Of a stretch of 64,000 nucleotides of DNA, positions 33,662 through 43,412 are shown piece after piece (the stretch's first letter is position 1; the number at the start of each line of letters is the position of its first letter). Location of the stretch: assembly GCF_900141875.1 (NCBI RefSeq), contig NZ_FQZE01000019.1:1-64000 (forward strand). The letters are read 5' to 3'. The position numbers and the translations under genes were made by a program. The notes under the pieces were generated by a model. It was not told the origin of the DNA. It made no database searches and worked only from the letters and a program-made list of their open reading frames with translations. This DNA is from Tangfeifania diversioriginum (GTDB lineage Bacteria > Bacteroidota > Bacteroidia > Bacteroidales > Prolixibacteraceae).

Positions 33662-34372
33662 ATGACAACGGACCAGAGACTTGCTGATAAATATAATTCC
33701 GAATTTACTGACCAGAATATTATTCAAAAAATAAAACAACTCACTGTAAATCACCCGGGTAAAGTGATTTTTACCACCAGTTTTGGGTATGAAGATCAGG
33801 TGATTACCGACATGATTTTCAAAAATGATTTACCGGTAAAAGTCATCACCCTCGATACAGGTCGCATGTTTGAAGAAACCTACAAGGTTTTTCGGAGTAC
33901 ACTTGAGCGTTACGAAAAACCCATAGAAGTTTACTTCCCGCCAGCCGAAAAAGTAGAAAAATTGTTGAATGAAAAAGGCCCCTTCAGTTTTTATGAATCC
34001 ATTGAAAACCGAAAGGAATGTTGCTACATTCGCAAAGTCATTCCGCTAAAACGAGCGCTGAAAGGAAACGAAATCTGGATTACCGGGCTCCGTGCATCAC
34101 AATCGGAAAACCGCAGCAATTTGCATGAATTTGAATGGGACGAAGGCAACCAAAAAGTAAAGTTCAACCCGTTGATTAACTGGAGCCTCGATGAGGTGAA
34201 AGATTACGTGAATAAGAATAATGTTCCTTACAATGTGCTTCACGACAAAGGTTTTGTAAGCATTGGTTGCGAGCCCTGCACCCGCGCCATTAAACCCGGC
34301 GAGGATTTCCGTGCCGGCCGCTGGTGGTGGGAGCAAAGTTCGGGAAAAGAATGTGGTTTGCACGAGAGCTGA
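33662..34372 (+). CDS. cysH: Phosphoadenylyl/adenylyl-sulfate reductase (CysH family)
   Basis: 236 residues from ATG 33662 (a GTG two codons upstream is possible). PP-loop reductase with TTSFGYEDQVITDM, LDTGRMFEET, and WSLDEVKDYV. The Cys pairs in RKECCYIRK and GCEPCTR would bind a [4Fe-4S] cluster, and the C-terminal ECGLH carries the catalytic Cys. The four cluster Cys suggest APS rather than PAPS reduction. Role: assimilatory sulfate reduction to sulfite with thioredoxin. It stands apart from other cys genes and converges with the DUF3795 gene, 3 nt between stops. Confidence 0.88.
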   Translation: MTTDQRLADKYNSEFTDQNIIQKIKQLTVNHPGKVIFTTSFGYEDQVITDMIFKNDLPVKVITLDTGRMFEETYKVFRSTLERYEKPIEVYFPPAEKVEKLLNEKGPFSFYESIENRKECCYIRKVIPLKRALKGNEIWITGLRASQSENRSNLHEFEWDEGNQKVKFNPLINWSLDEVKDYVNKNNVPYNVLHDKGFVSIGCEPCTRAIKPGEDFRAGRWWWEQSSGKECGLHES

Positions 34373-34375
34373 ATT

Positions 34376-34735
34376 TTACAAAACAGAGCGGATAAAATCG
34401 AGCCGCCTTTTCGAATCGTTGCTCTCCTTAAATAGCACCTGAAGATATTCACAAGGATAATTGTCGCAATAAGCACAATTTGAAAACTGTTTTTTGATGC
34501 AGCAATTTCTGATTTTACAATTCAGGCAACCTTCAAATATTTTGGCATCCTCAGCTTTACACCCTTCGCAACCGGTAATGTCATTTGCAGTTAAGTTGGT
34601 TGCATAAATTTCATTGCTTAAATGGGCAATTTCATCCTTCATTTTTTTCTTTTGCAATTCATCTGTTTCGTGGGTAGCCCAAAAAATGGGACATCCCTCG
34701 CAAAGCAATCCGCAATATGAAATTGGTATATTCAT
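34376..34735 (-). CDS. DUF3795 domain protein, Cys-rich
   Basis: A 119-residue protein with eleven or more Cys residues arranged in short pairs: YCGLLCEGCPIF at the start, GCEGCKAED, GCLNCKIRNCC, and CAYCDNYPCEYL near the end. The pattern is that of DUF3795, likely a metal- or Fe-S-binding fold; function is unknown. It is monocistronic on the minus strand, tail to tail with the CysH gene. Confidence 0.8.
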   Translation of the reverse strand: MNIPISYCGLLCEGCPIFWATHETDELQKKKMKDEIAHLSNEIYATNLTANDITGCEGCKAEDAKIFEGCLNCKIRNCCIKKQFSNCAYCDNYPCEYLQVLFKESNDSKRRLDFIRSVL

Positions 34736-34978
34736 ATTCGTAATTTTTTGTTAGCAGTTTTAAAAGTACTGCAAATTACAAAAAAGAGCTTAAACAAAAC
34801 AGATTAGTGTTTTTGTAATGTATTTCAATTTTATGATTAATCATATTTGAGAATCTGTACAATATTCTGTATTTTCAGGTTTTTGGTACCACCATGTTTT
34901 GAAATTGAAAAACGGAAAGCAATTTTAAGTGAATTGCAAAACGGTGCTGCCATTTGTGAATAATTAAAAAACCATGAG

Positions 34979-37369
34979 ATGAAAGCCTGGAAAGTAATTT
35001 ATAACGATTGGATACCCGAAAAACAACCAACAAGAGAAGCATTAACGACTTTAGGCAACGGCTATTTTGCCGCACGCGGTGCTGCTGAAGAATCCGATGC
35101 CGGAGGGCCTCATTACCCGGGTACTTACCTGGCTTGTGGTTACAACCGGATGACATCAAAAGTTTCGGGACGCGAAGTTGAAAATGAGGATTTGGTAAAT
35201 TGGGCCAACTGGTTGAGTTTGAAATTCAGGATTGAAGATGGCGACTGGTTTGATTTGGAAAAGGTTGAGATTATAAAATACCGGAATGAACTGGATTTGA
35301 AAAGCGGTATTTTGAAGCGCACCGTTGGTTTTGTCGATCAGGAAGGACGTGAATCATTGCTGATTAGCAGGAGATTGGTGCACATGAAATTTTCGCACCT
35401 TGCTGCTATTGAATGGAAAATTACCCCACAAAACTGGTCGGGTAAAATTGAAGTTCAGTCAGCCATCGACGGCACTGTTACTAATTCGGGAGTCGATCGT
35501 TACAGCGATTTGCGTGGTGATCACCTCAAACCACTGTTCACCAAACAAGTGGACGATAAATGCATCATGCTTGTAGTGAAAACAAAGCAATCGAAGATTC
35601 GGATGGCACAATCGGCCCGTACAACCGTCTTCTCTGATGATGAACCCATTTCTGCAGATTCTGAAATAACTGAAAAAGAAGGATACATTGCCCAGTATTT
35701 AACTTTTAATGCAGAGCAAAATAAAACAGTCAGGGTTGAAAAAATAGTCGGACTGCATACATCGCGTGATAATGCAATTAGCGAACCGGCACTTGAAGCC
35801 TGTAACGCTGTGCAGCGCGCAGGTAATTTCGAAGATTTGCTGACTTCTCACACACGTGAATGGAAACAGCTTTGGTACCGGTGCGATCTGGAACTCGAAG
35901 AGGGAGAATACACGCAGATGATTCTCCGGTTACACATTTTTCACATTTTGCAAACGGCATCTGCCAATACCATCGATTTGGATGTGGGCATTCCCGCCCG
36001 CGGTTGGCACGGCGAAGCTTATCGCGGCCACATTTTCTGGGATGAACTTTTTGTTTTTCCTTTCCTCAATTTTCAGCTTCCTGAACTGGCCCGGTCGCTG
36101 CTGATGTATCGCTACCGCCGGTTACCCGAGGCACGGCGTGCGGCGCGAAATGCCGGTTTCAAAGGGGCAATGTTCCCGTGGCAAAGCGGAAGCAACGGGC
36201 GCGAAGAAAGCCAGGAATTGCACCTTAATCCGAAATCGGGCGAGTGGGACCGTGACGACACCTATTTGCAGCGGCATGTGGGGGCCGCCATTGCCTACAA
36301 CATTCACCAGTATTTTGAAGCCACACGCGACCTTGAGTTTATGTCGTTTTATGGGGCCGAGATGCTGCTTGAAATTGCCCGTTTTTGGTCGAGCATTGCT
36401 GAATGGAACCCCGACCGCGAGCGTTTTGAAATCAGGGGAGTGGTTGGCCCCGATGAATTCCATACACAATATCCCGATTCCGACAAGCCTGGCCTCAATA
36501 ACAACGCCTACACCAATGTGATGGCTGTATGGGTGCTTCAAAAAGCGCTGAATATGGTGGAGCAGCTTTCTGAAACCCGCAAGGTGGAACTTTTTGAAGA
36601 GTTGGATATTGATGAAAGCGAGCTCGAACGCTGGGAGAAAATTACCCGCAAAATGTACGTGCCCTTCATTAAAAAAGGTATTATCAGTCAGTTTGAGAGA
36701 TACGACGATTTGCAAGAAATGGACTGGGACAAGTACCGCAAAAAATACGACGATGTACAACGCATGGATCGCATTCTGAAAGCGGAAGGCGATACCCCAA
36801 ATCGTTATAAAGTTGGAAAACAGGCCGATGTGCTGATGTTGTTCTATCTTTTCTCGGTGGAGCAGCTGAAAGAAATTTTTAACCGGCTGGGCTACGAATT
36901 CGAACCATCTTCAATTCCTGAAAATGTGGATTATTATCTGAAAAGAAGTTCGCACGGATCAACACTCAGCCGGCTGGTTTATTCGTGGGTAATGTCGCGG
37001 TCTGATCGCGAACGCTCGTGGAAAGCTTTTCAAAAAGCACTATTAAGCGATTTTGAAGATGTTCAGGGCGGCACCACATCCGAAGGAATTCACCTGGGTG
37101 CCATGGCCGGTACGGTAGATATTGTACAGCGGTGTTACACCGGCCTCGAAATTCGCGACGGGGTGCTCTGGATCAACCCGCGGCTGCCGCGTGAGCTTCA
37201 GTCGCTGAAAATGCGCATTCGTTACCGGGGGCATTGGATTCATTTCCTTTTCAACCATAAAATAGTTGAGGTTACATTCGAAGCCGGCTGGTCGCCCAAG
37301 GTGGAAATCGGCTTCCGGGAAAAAGTGTACACCTTTGGCGAGGGCGATCGGAAAACTTTTTCGCTGTAA
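34979..37369 (+). CDS. Glycoside hydrolase family 65 protein (disaccharide phosphorylase-like)
   Basis: A 796-residue protein without a signal peptide, so cytosolic. Family 65 layout: an N-terminal beta-sandwich (about 1-270, LGNGYFAARGAAEE), a linker, the (alpha/alpha)6 barrel (about 320-690) with GRGHGEAYRGHIFWDELF-like phrase (RGWHGEAYRGHIFWDELF), catalytic Glu in VVGPDEFHTQ (E493), the phosphate-contact region KQADVLMLFYLF and SSHGSTLSRLVYSWV, and a C-terminal beta domain. GH65 enzymes phosphorolyse alpha-linked disaccharides such as maltose, trehalose or kojibiose; which one cannot be told here. No sugar transporter or mutase is adjacent. Confidence 0.85.
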   Translation: MKAWKVIYNDWIPEKQPTREALTTLGNGYFAARGAAEESDAGGPHYPGTYLACGYNRMTSKVSGREVENEDLVNWANWLSLKFRIEDGDWFDLEKVEIIKYRNELDLKSGILKRTVGFVDQEGRESLLISRRLVHMKFSHLAAIEWKITPQNWSGKIEVQSAIDGTVTNSGVDRYSDLRGDHLKPLFTKQVDDKCIMLVVKTKQSKIRMAQSARTTVFSDDEPISADSEITEKEGYIAQYLTFNAEQNKTVRVEKIVGLHTSRDNAISEPALEACNAVQRAGNFEDLLTSHTREWKQLWYRCDLELEEGEYTQMILRLHIFHILQTASANTIDLDVGIPARGWHGEAYRGHIFWDELFVFPFLNFQLPELARSLLMYRYRRLPEARRAARNAGFKGAMFPWQSGSNGREESQELHLNPKSGEWDRDDTYLQRHVGAAIAYNIHQYFEATRDLEFMSFYGAEMLLEIARFWSSIAEWNPDRERFEIRGVVGPDEFHTQYPDSDKPGLNNNAYTNVMAVWVLQKALNMVEQLSETRKVELFEELDIDESELERWEKITRKMYVPFIKKGIISQFERYDDLQEMDWDKYRKKYDDVQRMDRILKAEGDTPNRYKVGKQADVLMLFYLFSVEQLKEIFNRLGYEFEPSSIPENVDYYLKRSSHGSTLSRLVYSWVMSRSDRERSWKAFQKALLSDFEDVQGGTTSEGIHLGAMAGTVDIVQRCYTGLEIRDGVLWINPRLPRELQSLKMRIRYRGHWIHFLFNHKIVEVTFEAGWSPKVEIGFREKVYTFGEGDRKTFSL

Positions 37370-37461
37370 CTGATTTATTTATGCAATTCACCTAATCACC
37401 GCAGTAAAAAATTAAACTATTCCCGAATCTAAAAGGTTTGCAACAATGTAAATTTTTCTCA

Positions 37462-37494
37462 TTGAATAGAATGGCAAAACAATTGTTATTTTTG
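37462..37494 (+). promoter_or_regulatory. Candidate promoter of the first ECF sigma gene
   Basis: A TTG at 37462-37464 and an exact TAnnTTTG box (TATTTTTG, 37487-37494) 22 nt apart, close to the -33/-7 layout of Bacteroidota housekeeping promoters. The sigma gene ATG lies 80 nt downstream. Confidence 0.45.
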
Positions 37495-37574
37495 CGCGGG
37501 GAATTGAAAAAATTTAGTTGCAGTTTTGCAGGCTGATTTGGTTTTTATAAGCCTGCCGGTTTTGGGTTTTTACT

Positions 37575-38153
37575 ATGGTTTCTGATAAAAAAATTTGGGA
37601 TGATTTTAGGAAGGGCGAGAAATCCGCTCTTTCCCAAATTTATCATCAGCATATTCAAATGCTCTTTCGCTACGGAAAAAAATTTACCCAGGACGATGAT
37701 TTGATAAAAGATACGATTCAGGATTTGTTTATCGACCTTATTCGCACACGAAACAACCTTGGCGAAACCGATAATATTACTTTTTACCTGATGGTTTCAT
37801 TCCGCCGCAAACTGGTTAAAAACTTGAAAAAGGTGAAACTCAATTCCGATCCGGTGGAGGAAGATGAGTTGACCACAGAAATTGTATATTCAGTCGAAGA
37901 GGAGTTAATTAAAAAAGAAAGCCTCACCCAAAGAGAAGAAAAAGTACGAAAAGCTTTGGCCGGGATTACGCCTAAACAGCGTGAGATCCTATACTATAAA
38001 TTTTCCTGCGAGCTTGACTATGAGCAGATTTGCGAAATTATGGAATTGCAATACGACTCGGCCCGGAAACAGGTTTCACGTGCGCTCAAAGTAATGAAGA
38101 AAGCGTTGCTGGATTCCGGGGTATTTCTGTTCTTGTCAGCGTTATTTTTCTAA
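37575..38153 (+). CDS. ECF RNA polymerase sigma factor (PUL 1)
   Basis: A 192-residue extracytoplasmic-function sigma factor of the Bacteroidota-expanded type. Region 2 spans about 20-90 (YHQHIQMLFRYGKKF, LIKDTIQDLFIDLI) and region 4 about 120-175 (LAGITPKQREILYYKF, YEQICEIMELQYDSARKQVSRAL). The last 12 residues (DSGVFLFLSALFF) are strongly hydrophobic, as in the second sigma factor here. It should activate the downstream FecR-SusC-SusD genes when the SusC transducer signals. It is separated from fecR by 426 nt with terminator-like hairpins. Confidence 0.9.
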   Translation: MVSDKKIWDDFRKGEKSALSQIYHQHIQMLFRYGKKFTQDDDLIKDTIQDLFIDLIRTRNNLGETDNITFYLMVSFRRKLVKNLKKVKLNSDPVEEDELTTEIVYSVEEELIKKESLTQREEKVRKALAGITPKQREILYYKFSCELDYEQICEIMELQYDSARKQVSRALKVMKKALLDSGVFLFLSALFF

Positions 38154-38579
38154 CCTGTTTAATTCATGCGTTTAGTTTGATGTAGGTGCGAGGCGTCGGA
38201 ACCCGCAGGCATAATTATCTATTTCAAGGGTTTCGCAACGAAGCAGATGCATTAAAATAAACGCACTTGTGAAAAATATTTTTTTTCACCGGTTTTACAA
38301 ATCATTTATAAGCAGTATTTTACAAATTCAAAATATTTTTCATGAATTTAACAGGCTAAAAAGCACAAAATATTTGTCCACAATATCATTTATTTCGACT
38401 TATTAAAAATAACCGACGATAATCAACCGGTTTTTCATAGGATTAGTTTAGTTTGAAAAAAAGCGTTCCGTAAAGCGACTGGGGCGCTTTTTTAATTTTC
38501 TATTAAAAAATGTGAATTTATCTGTCCACATTTTTTAGTTGGGTGTCTTTTAAATAATAGTTAAGAACCGATAAACTAA
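38154..38579. other. Sigma-FecR spacer with two tandem terminator-like hairpins
   Basis: No gene is seen. The first hairpin pairs AAAAAAGCG (38457-38465) with CGCTTTTTT (38485-38493); a second AAAGCG (38472-38477) could compete for the same 3' arm. The second hairpin pairs AAAAAATGTG (38505-38514) with CACATTTTTT (38527-38536), 10 bp with a 12-nt loop. Just before the first is the motif TTTTTCATAGGATTAG...GTTTAGTTTG (38431-38455), echoed elsewhere in the window. Repeats of TGTCCACA occur near 38376 and 38523. The spacer probably uncouples sigma and anti-sigma expression. Confidence 0.6.
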
Positions 38580-39812
38580 ATGAAATCAAAATTTGCTGAA
38601 TACAGCACCGAACAACTCCTCGAAGAAAAATCCTTTATTGAATGGGTGTTGCTGGGCATGCACAACAGTGAATGGGAAAATTTTTTTGACGATCATCCCG
38701 AAATTCGCCCCCATGAAAAAGCCGCACGCGAAATCATACATTTACTTCAGGATAAATATGAAATTCTGGATGAAGTTTCTGTTCTGCAATTATGGAAAAG
38801 TATTGACAGTTTCGACAATATTCACAAACAAAAAATTAAAAAACTTACCATCAGGCGAAGGCTAAGCTGGGCTGCTTCAGTTTTGTTAATCGTTTCCCTC
38901 GGAACATTTGGTTTCCTGTATTTTAATGATTCCTGGCAAAATTACCGTTTTGCCTCGTCTGAAATTACCGAAAGTGATGAATCACGCATGGTACTTTCCA
39001 ACGGGGAAGAAATTTCCCTTAAAGAAGACAATTCTACCATTGCAATGGACGAGGTTGCAGAGCAGGTAATTGTAAACGACAGCATTATCGATTTATCCCA
39101 AAAAATGGATGCCGGTAAGTCTGAGGCCAAAATGAACGAAGTGGTTATTCCATACGGAAAAAAATCGGAATTGCTGCTGGCCGATGGCACTAAAGTATGG
39201 CTCAATGCCGGCAGTCGCCTGGCTTTCCCAACAAAATTCACAGGTAAAAAACGCGAAATATTTTTGGAAGGTGAAGCCTGTTTTCAGGTGGCACACAACA
39301 ACGAAAAGCCATTTATAGTTAATGCGGGCGGCCTCGATATTAAAGTGCTGGGTACAAATTTTAATGTGTCGGCTTACCCCACAGAAAAAACGGTTGAAAC
39401 AGTGCTTGTTGAAGGAAGTGTGGCAGTCAGCCGCTCGAAAGTTATTAAGCTGGGCAATAAGGAAACGATACTGAAACCGAACCAAAAAGCAAGTTTCCAC
39501 AAAGAAAACAATGAAATGACTTTAACCGATGAAACCGATGTGGATTTGTATATTGCCTGGACCTATGGCTGGCTCAGGTACGAAAGAGAAAGCCTGGAGT
39601 CGGTTTTGCGAAAAGTGGAACGATACTATAATGTGGAGATTGAATTACCGGCAGCTTACCCGAGCGACGATAAAATTTCAGGAAAACTCGATTTGGAAAA
39701 TTCGCTGCCAACAGTTATGGGATTTTTGTCTGATGCATCGGGATTTAATTATCGCATAACAGGCAATAAAGTATTAATTGATGAACGACTTGAAAAATTA
39801 CCAACACGATAG
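38580..39812 (+). CDS. FecR family anti-sigma factor (PUL 1)
   Basis: A 410-residue inner-membrane protein: cytoplasmic N-terminal sigma-binding part (1-90), one membrane helix (SWAASVLLIVSLGTFGFLYF, about 93-113), a periplasmic FecR domain (about 185-290, VVIPYGKKSELLLADGTKVWL, GEACFQVAHNNEKPFIV, IKVLGTNFNVSAYP) and a C-terminal DUF4974 region (about 320-405). It holds the cognate sigma factor until the SusC STN domain signals substrate binding. The ATG is preceded by tandem hairpins in a long spacer. Confidence 0.9.
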   Translation: MKSKFAEYSTEQLLEEKSFIEWVLLGMHNSEWENFFDDHPEIRPHEKAAREIIHLLQDKYEILDEVSVLQLWKSIDSFDNIHKQKIKKLTIRRRLSWAASVLLIVSLGTFGFLYFNDSWQNYRFASSEITESDESRMVLSNGEEISLKEDNSTIAMDEVAEQVIVNDSIIDLSQKMDAGKSEAKMNEVVIPYGKKSELLLADGTKVWLNAGSRLAFPTKFTGKKREIFLEGEACFQVAHNNEKPFIVNAGGLDIKVLGTNFNVSAYPTEKTVETVLVEGSVAVSRSKVIKLGNKETILKPNQKASFHKENNEMTLTDETDVDLYIAWTYGWLRYERESLESVLRKVERYYNVEIELPAAYPSDDKISGKLDLENSLPTVMGFLSDASGFNYRITGNKVLIDERLEKLPTR

Positions 39813-39831
39813 AATAGAATATAATAACATA

Positions 39832-39903
39832 GAAAACCGGAAGGTTCTGATTGCCCTGTAAGATTGATTGGCGTCGCCTTACAGGACCAACCTGCCGGTT
39901 TTC
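39832..39903 (+). promoter_or_regulatory. Long three-segment stem-loop between FecR and SusC (PUL 1)
   Basis: Three nested paired segments: GAAAACCGG (39832-39840) with CCGGTTTTC (39895-39903); AGGTT (39842-39846) with AACCT (39889-39893); CCTGTAAG (39855-39862) with CTTACAGG (39878-39885), around a 15-nt loop. It occupies most of the 136-nt FecR-SusC gap, 45 nt before the SusC ATG. It may act as a partial terminator, a processing site or a leader controlling SusC level. Confidence 0.6.
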
Positions 39904-39948
39904 ATTTAAATAAAAACAATAAATGTTTAATCTAAACTCTTTAAAAGT

Positions 39949-42900
39949 ATGAAGAAAAAGCGAAAATTGTGGTACTTCTCGAGGGGAAGTTTATCAAAAA
40001 TCTTACTGAAAATGAAACTAATGACTTTCCTGGTGTTGCTGGGATTGGTTGGATCTGCTGCCGACAGCTATTCGCAGGCGGCAAAATTCAACCTGAAAAT
40101 GCACAATGCGACTGTGCTGGAGGTATTTCAGCAAATTGAGGAAAACAGTGAATTTATTTTGTTGTATAACGAAAAGTGGGTGGATGTGAACCGCCGCGTT
40201 GATGTCCAGGTAAAAAACGAAACGGTTAAGGAAGTTTTAGACCAGACTTTTAAAGGAACCCAAAATGTCTATAAAATTTATGACAGGCAGATTGTTGTTT
40301 TAAAAGATGATAAAACTGAAGTACCGGTTGATGTTCGAAACCAAATTAATGAAAGCCGGAACTTAAATTCAGGAGCAGCGCAGCAGCAAAAAGCTGTGGC
40401 TGGTGTAATTACCGATGAATCGGGGCATCCGCTTCCGGGAGTGACCGTGCTTGAAAAAGGAACTACCAACGGAACAGTAACCAATACCGACGGTGAATAT
40501 TCATTGAATATTTCTGCAAGCTCAGATACACTGCAGTTCTCGTTTATTGGTATGCAAACCATGATTGTACCGGTAGATGACCGAACAGTTATCAATATTG
40601 TAATGCAGCAGGAAACCGAAGGGTTGGAAGAAGTTGTTGTAATTGGTTACGGTACACAGCGTAAAGGAAGTGTTATTGGTTCGGTTGACCGCATTGAAAC
40701 CCAGCAGTTGAAACAACCCACACGTACCATCAGTACTTCGCTGGCCGGACGTTTGGCAGGTGTTGTTTCGGTACAGGGCTCAGGCGAGCCGGGTTACGAT
40801 GGTGCCGATTTCTGGATTAGGGGGGTGAACACTTTTACCGGAAATACCAGCCCGCTGATTTTGGTTGACGGTGTGGAACGTGACCTCGATAACGTGGACC
40901 CGGAAGAAATTACCGACTTTACCATTTTGAAAGATGCAACCGCTACTGCTGTTTACGGTGTGCGCGGTGCAAACGGTGTGGTACTTATTACCACCAAAAA
41001 AGGATCGATTGGCGAACCGGATATTAACCTGCGTATGGAAAACAGCTTTTCCGACCCGTTGGAATTACCCGATTTTGTTGACGGCACCACATACATGACC
41101 ATGCAAAATGAAGCCCTTGGAAATAACGGGAAAAACCCGCTTTATTCCCAGGAAACAATTCAACGTACCGAGAGTGGGTTCGACCCCAATTACTACCCCG
41201 ATGTAAACTGGCTCGACGAGTTAATCGACCACTGGACACCAACCCAGCGCGTTACACTTAACGTGTCGGGCGGTAGCGAAAAAGTACGTTACTTTGTTTC
41301 AGGGGCGTTCTTAAACCAGAGTGGTATGTGGAAAAGTTTTGGAGGAACCAGCTATAACAACAATGTGAATGTGAAGCGTTATAACTTCCGCGCAAACGTG
41401 GATATGAACATCACCTCAACTACCATCCTGGGAGTTAATCTTGCAGCTATTCTCGAAGACCGTAATTATCCCGGGGAATCATCAGGTACAATTTTTAGCT
41501 GGGTGCTTCAAACCCCGCCAACCTGGTTTCCGATGACTTATCCTGACGAATCAAAAGTTCCGGGATACCCCTACGGAATGGCACGCAACCCATACCAGTT
41601 GCTGGCACGTTCAGGATTTTCAACCGAAAATCACTCAACTGTTCAGTCCAATTTTAATATTTCACAGGAGCTCGATTTTATTACCGAAGGCTTGTCGGCA
41701 AGAGGATTATTTGCTTTTGACTCCTATACTAGGGCCAATATTACCCGCTCGATGCAGCCAAGGCCATATCTGATTATTCCTTATGGCTTTGACGAGGAAG
41801 GGAATCCTATTTTGCAAAACGAAGAAGGGGAATATAATTACCAGGATCAGGAGCCAAACAGTACCAGCTATCACAATTATCTTACCCGTGACGTTGAAGC
41901 ACCATACACCGACCGTTCGTTGTACATTGAGGCTACACTCAACTATAACCGCCGGTTTGGCCAGCACGATGTTGGAGGGCTGCTGCTTTATAACCAAAGC
42001 GACAAGACCTTCCCCTCACTGGGTGGAATCTACGAATCGGTTCCACAACGCCACCAGGGGTTAACCGGAAGGGTGAACTATGCATTTAACCAAAAATATT
42101 TTGGTGAATTCAACTTCGGATACAACGGTTCCGAAAACTTCGCCCCAGGGAAACGTTACGGTTTCTTTCCTTCAGCTGCTGTGGGATGGGTTCCAACCGA
42201 AGAATCATTTACCGACTTCATGAAACCGGTAATCGACTACATGAAAATCAGGCTCTCGCATGGTTATGTGGGTAACGACGGGCTGAATTCGCGTTTTGTT
42301 TACCTTACAAGAGTTGAAGGAACCAGCACCAATGTTGGCTTTGGTACCAACAACGGTTACGGTTACGGAGCAGGTTCGGGTATCAATATTACCTATTATG
42401 GTAACCCCGATGCTACCTGGGAGCGGGCTGCAAAAACCGACCTCGGCCTCGAGGTTCATTTCCTCGATAACTTTGTGCTTCAGGCAGATGGTTTTTACGA
42501 AAAAAGAGACAACATTTGGGTTCAGCTTTCACGTGTCCCCGATATCTTTGGATTTAGCACAAAACCTTATGCCAATGCCGGTGAAATGGAAAATATGGGG
42601 GTAGATGCCTTCCTGGAATATTCTAAACCTATAAACGACGATTTAAGTATAAACTTTAAAGGAACGTTTACCTTCTCGCAGAATAATATTCTGGCCAACG
42701 GCGAAGAAAAGAAAAAATACGAATACCAGTCGGCAATTGGCCAGCCGTTTGGACGCGAGATGGGTTACATTGCCGAAGGCCTTTTTGTGGACCAGGCTGA
42801 AATTAACAACAGTCCGAGCCAGGTGAGTATAGGTGGCGAAAGTAAACCCGGCGACATCAAATATAAAGATGTGAACGACGATGGCATTGTTGACCAGTTT

Positions 42901-43407
42901 GACCGTGTTTACATGGGGCATCCTACCATCCCGGAAATGACCTACGGTTTTGGTTCAAATATTTTCTTTAAAGATTTCGACTTCTCTTTACTGTTCCAGG
43001 GAGCAGCAAGGGTTTCGTTTTTTGCCAACCCGAAAGCATTTCCTGAAGAGGACCGTGGTAATGTGCTTACGGTTATTGCCGACAGCTACTGGAGCGAAGA
43101 AACGCAGGATTTGGATGCTGAATTCCCACGCTTGGGAATCGGTCAGCAAACAAAAAACTATACCAATTCCAGCTGGTGGCTGCGTAACGGAAGTTACCTG
43201 CGCCTGAAACAAATCGAATTAGGTTACTCCCTGCCAAAACTGGCGCTGGGAAAATACAATATCGACAATGCACGTATTTATGTGAATGGGTTAAATCTGT
43301 TTACCTATTCACCTTTTAAATGGTGGGATCCCGAATCAAAAAGTTCAACCGGAATGTATTACCCCATCCAAAAAGTTATTAATGCAGGTGTTGAAATTAA
43401 ATTTTAA
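39949..43407 (+). CDS. SusC/RagA TonB-linked outer-membrane transducer with STN domain (PUL 1)
   Basis: 1152 residues. After a basic extension, a signal peptide (MTFLVLLGLVGSAADSYSQ, about 25-43) leads to an STN domain (about 45-125, FNLKMHNATVLEVFQQIEEN), a carboxypeptidase-like domain (about 142-225, VTDESGHPLPGVTVLEKG), the TonB plug (about 235-350, EEVVVIGYGTQRKGSVIGS; ILVDGVERDLDNV; LKDATATAVYGVRGANGVV) and a 22-strand-type barrel to the end. The STN domain marks it as a transducer that contacts the FecR protein. It imports an oligosaccharide together with SusD, 5 nt downstream. Confidence 0.93.
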   Translation: MKKKRKLWYFSRGSLSKILLKMKLMTFLVLLGLVGSAADSYSQAAKFNLKMHNATVLEVFQQIEENSEFILLYNEKWVDVNRRVDVQVKNETVKEVLDQTFKGTQNVYKIYDRQIVVLKDDKTEVPVDVRNQINESRNLNSGAAQQQKAVAGVITDESGHPLPGVTVLEKGTTNGTVTNTDGEYSLNISASSDTLQFSFIGMQTMIVPVDDRTVINIVMQQETEGLEEVVVIGYGTQRKGSVIGSVDRIETQQLKQPTRTISTSLAGRLAGVVSVQGSGEPGYDGADFWIRGVNTFTGNTSPLILVDGVERDLDNVDPEEITDFTILKDATATAVYGVRGANGVVLITTKKGSIGEPDINLRMENSFSDPLELPDFVDGTTYMTMQNEALGNNGKNPLYSQETIQRTESGFDPNYYPDVNWLDELIDHWTPTQRVTLNVSGGSEKVRYFVSGAFLNQSGMWKSFGGTSYNNNVNVKRYNFRANVDMNITSTTILGVNLAAILEDRNYPGESSGTIFSWVLQTPPTWFPMTYPDESKVPGYPYGMARNPYQLLARSGFSTENHSTVQSNFNISQELDFITEGLSARGLFAFDSYTRANITRSMQPRPYLIIPYGFDEEGNPILQNEEGEYNYQDQEPNSTSYHNYLTRDVEAPYTDRSLYIEATLNYNRRFGQHDVGGLLLYNQSDKTFPSLGGIYESVPQRHQGLTGRVNYAFNQKYFGEFNFGYNGSENFAPGKRYGFFPSAAVGWVPTEESFTDFMKPVIDYMKIRLSHGYVGNDGLNSRFVYLTRVEGTSTNVGFGTNNGYGYGAGSGINITYYGNPDATWERAAKTDLGLEVHFLDNFVLQADGFYEKRDNIWVQLSRVPDIFGFSTKPYANAGEMENMGVDAFLEYSKPINDDLSINFKGTFTFSQNNILANGEEKKKYEYQSAIGQPFGREMGYIAEGLFVDQAEINNSPSQVSIGGESKPGDIKYKDVNDDGIVDQFDRVYMGHPTIPEMTYGFGSNIFFKDFDFSLLFQGAARVSFFANPKAFPEEDRGNVLTVIADSYWSEETQDLDAEFPRLGIGQQTKNYTNSSWWLRNGSYLRLKQIELGYSLPKLALGKYNIDNARIYVNGLNLFTYSPFKWWDPESKSSTGMYYPIQKVINAGVEIKF

Positions 43408-43412
43408 GGACT

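Noticed and set aside
36122-36760. 212-residue minus-strand frame inside the GH65 gene
   Set aside because: Antisense to the conserved catalytic barrel of GH65; no domain seen.
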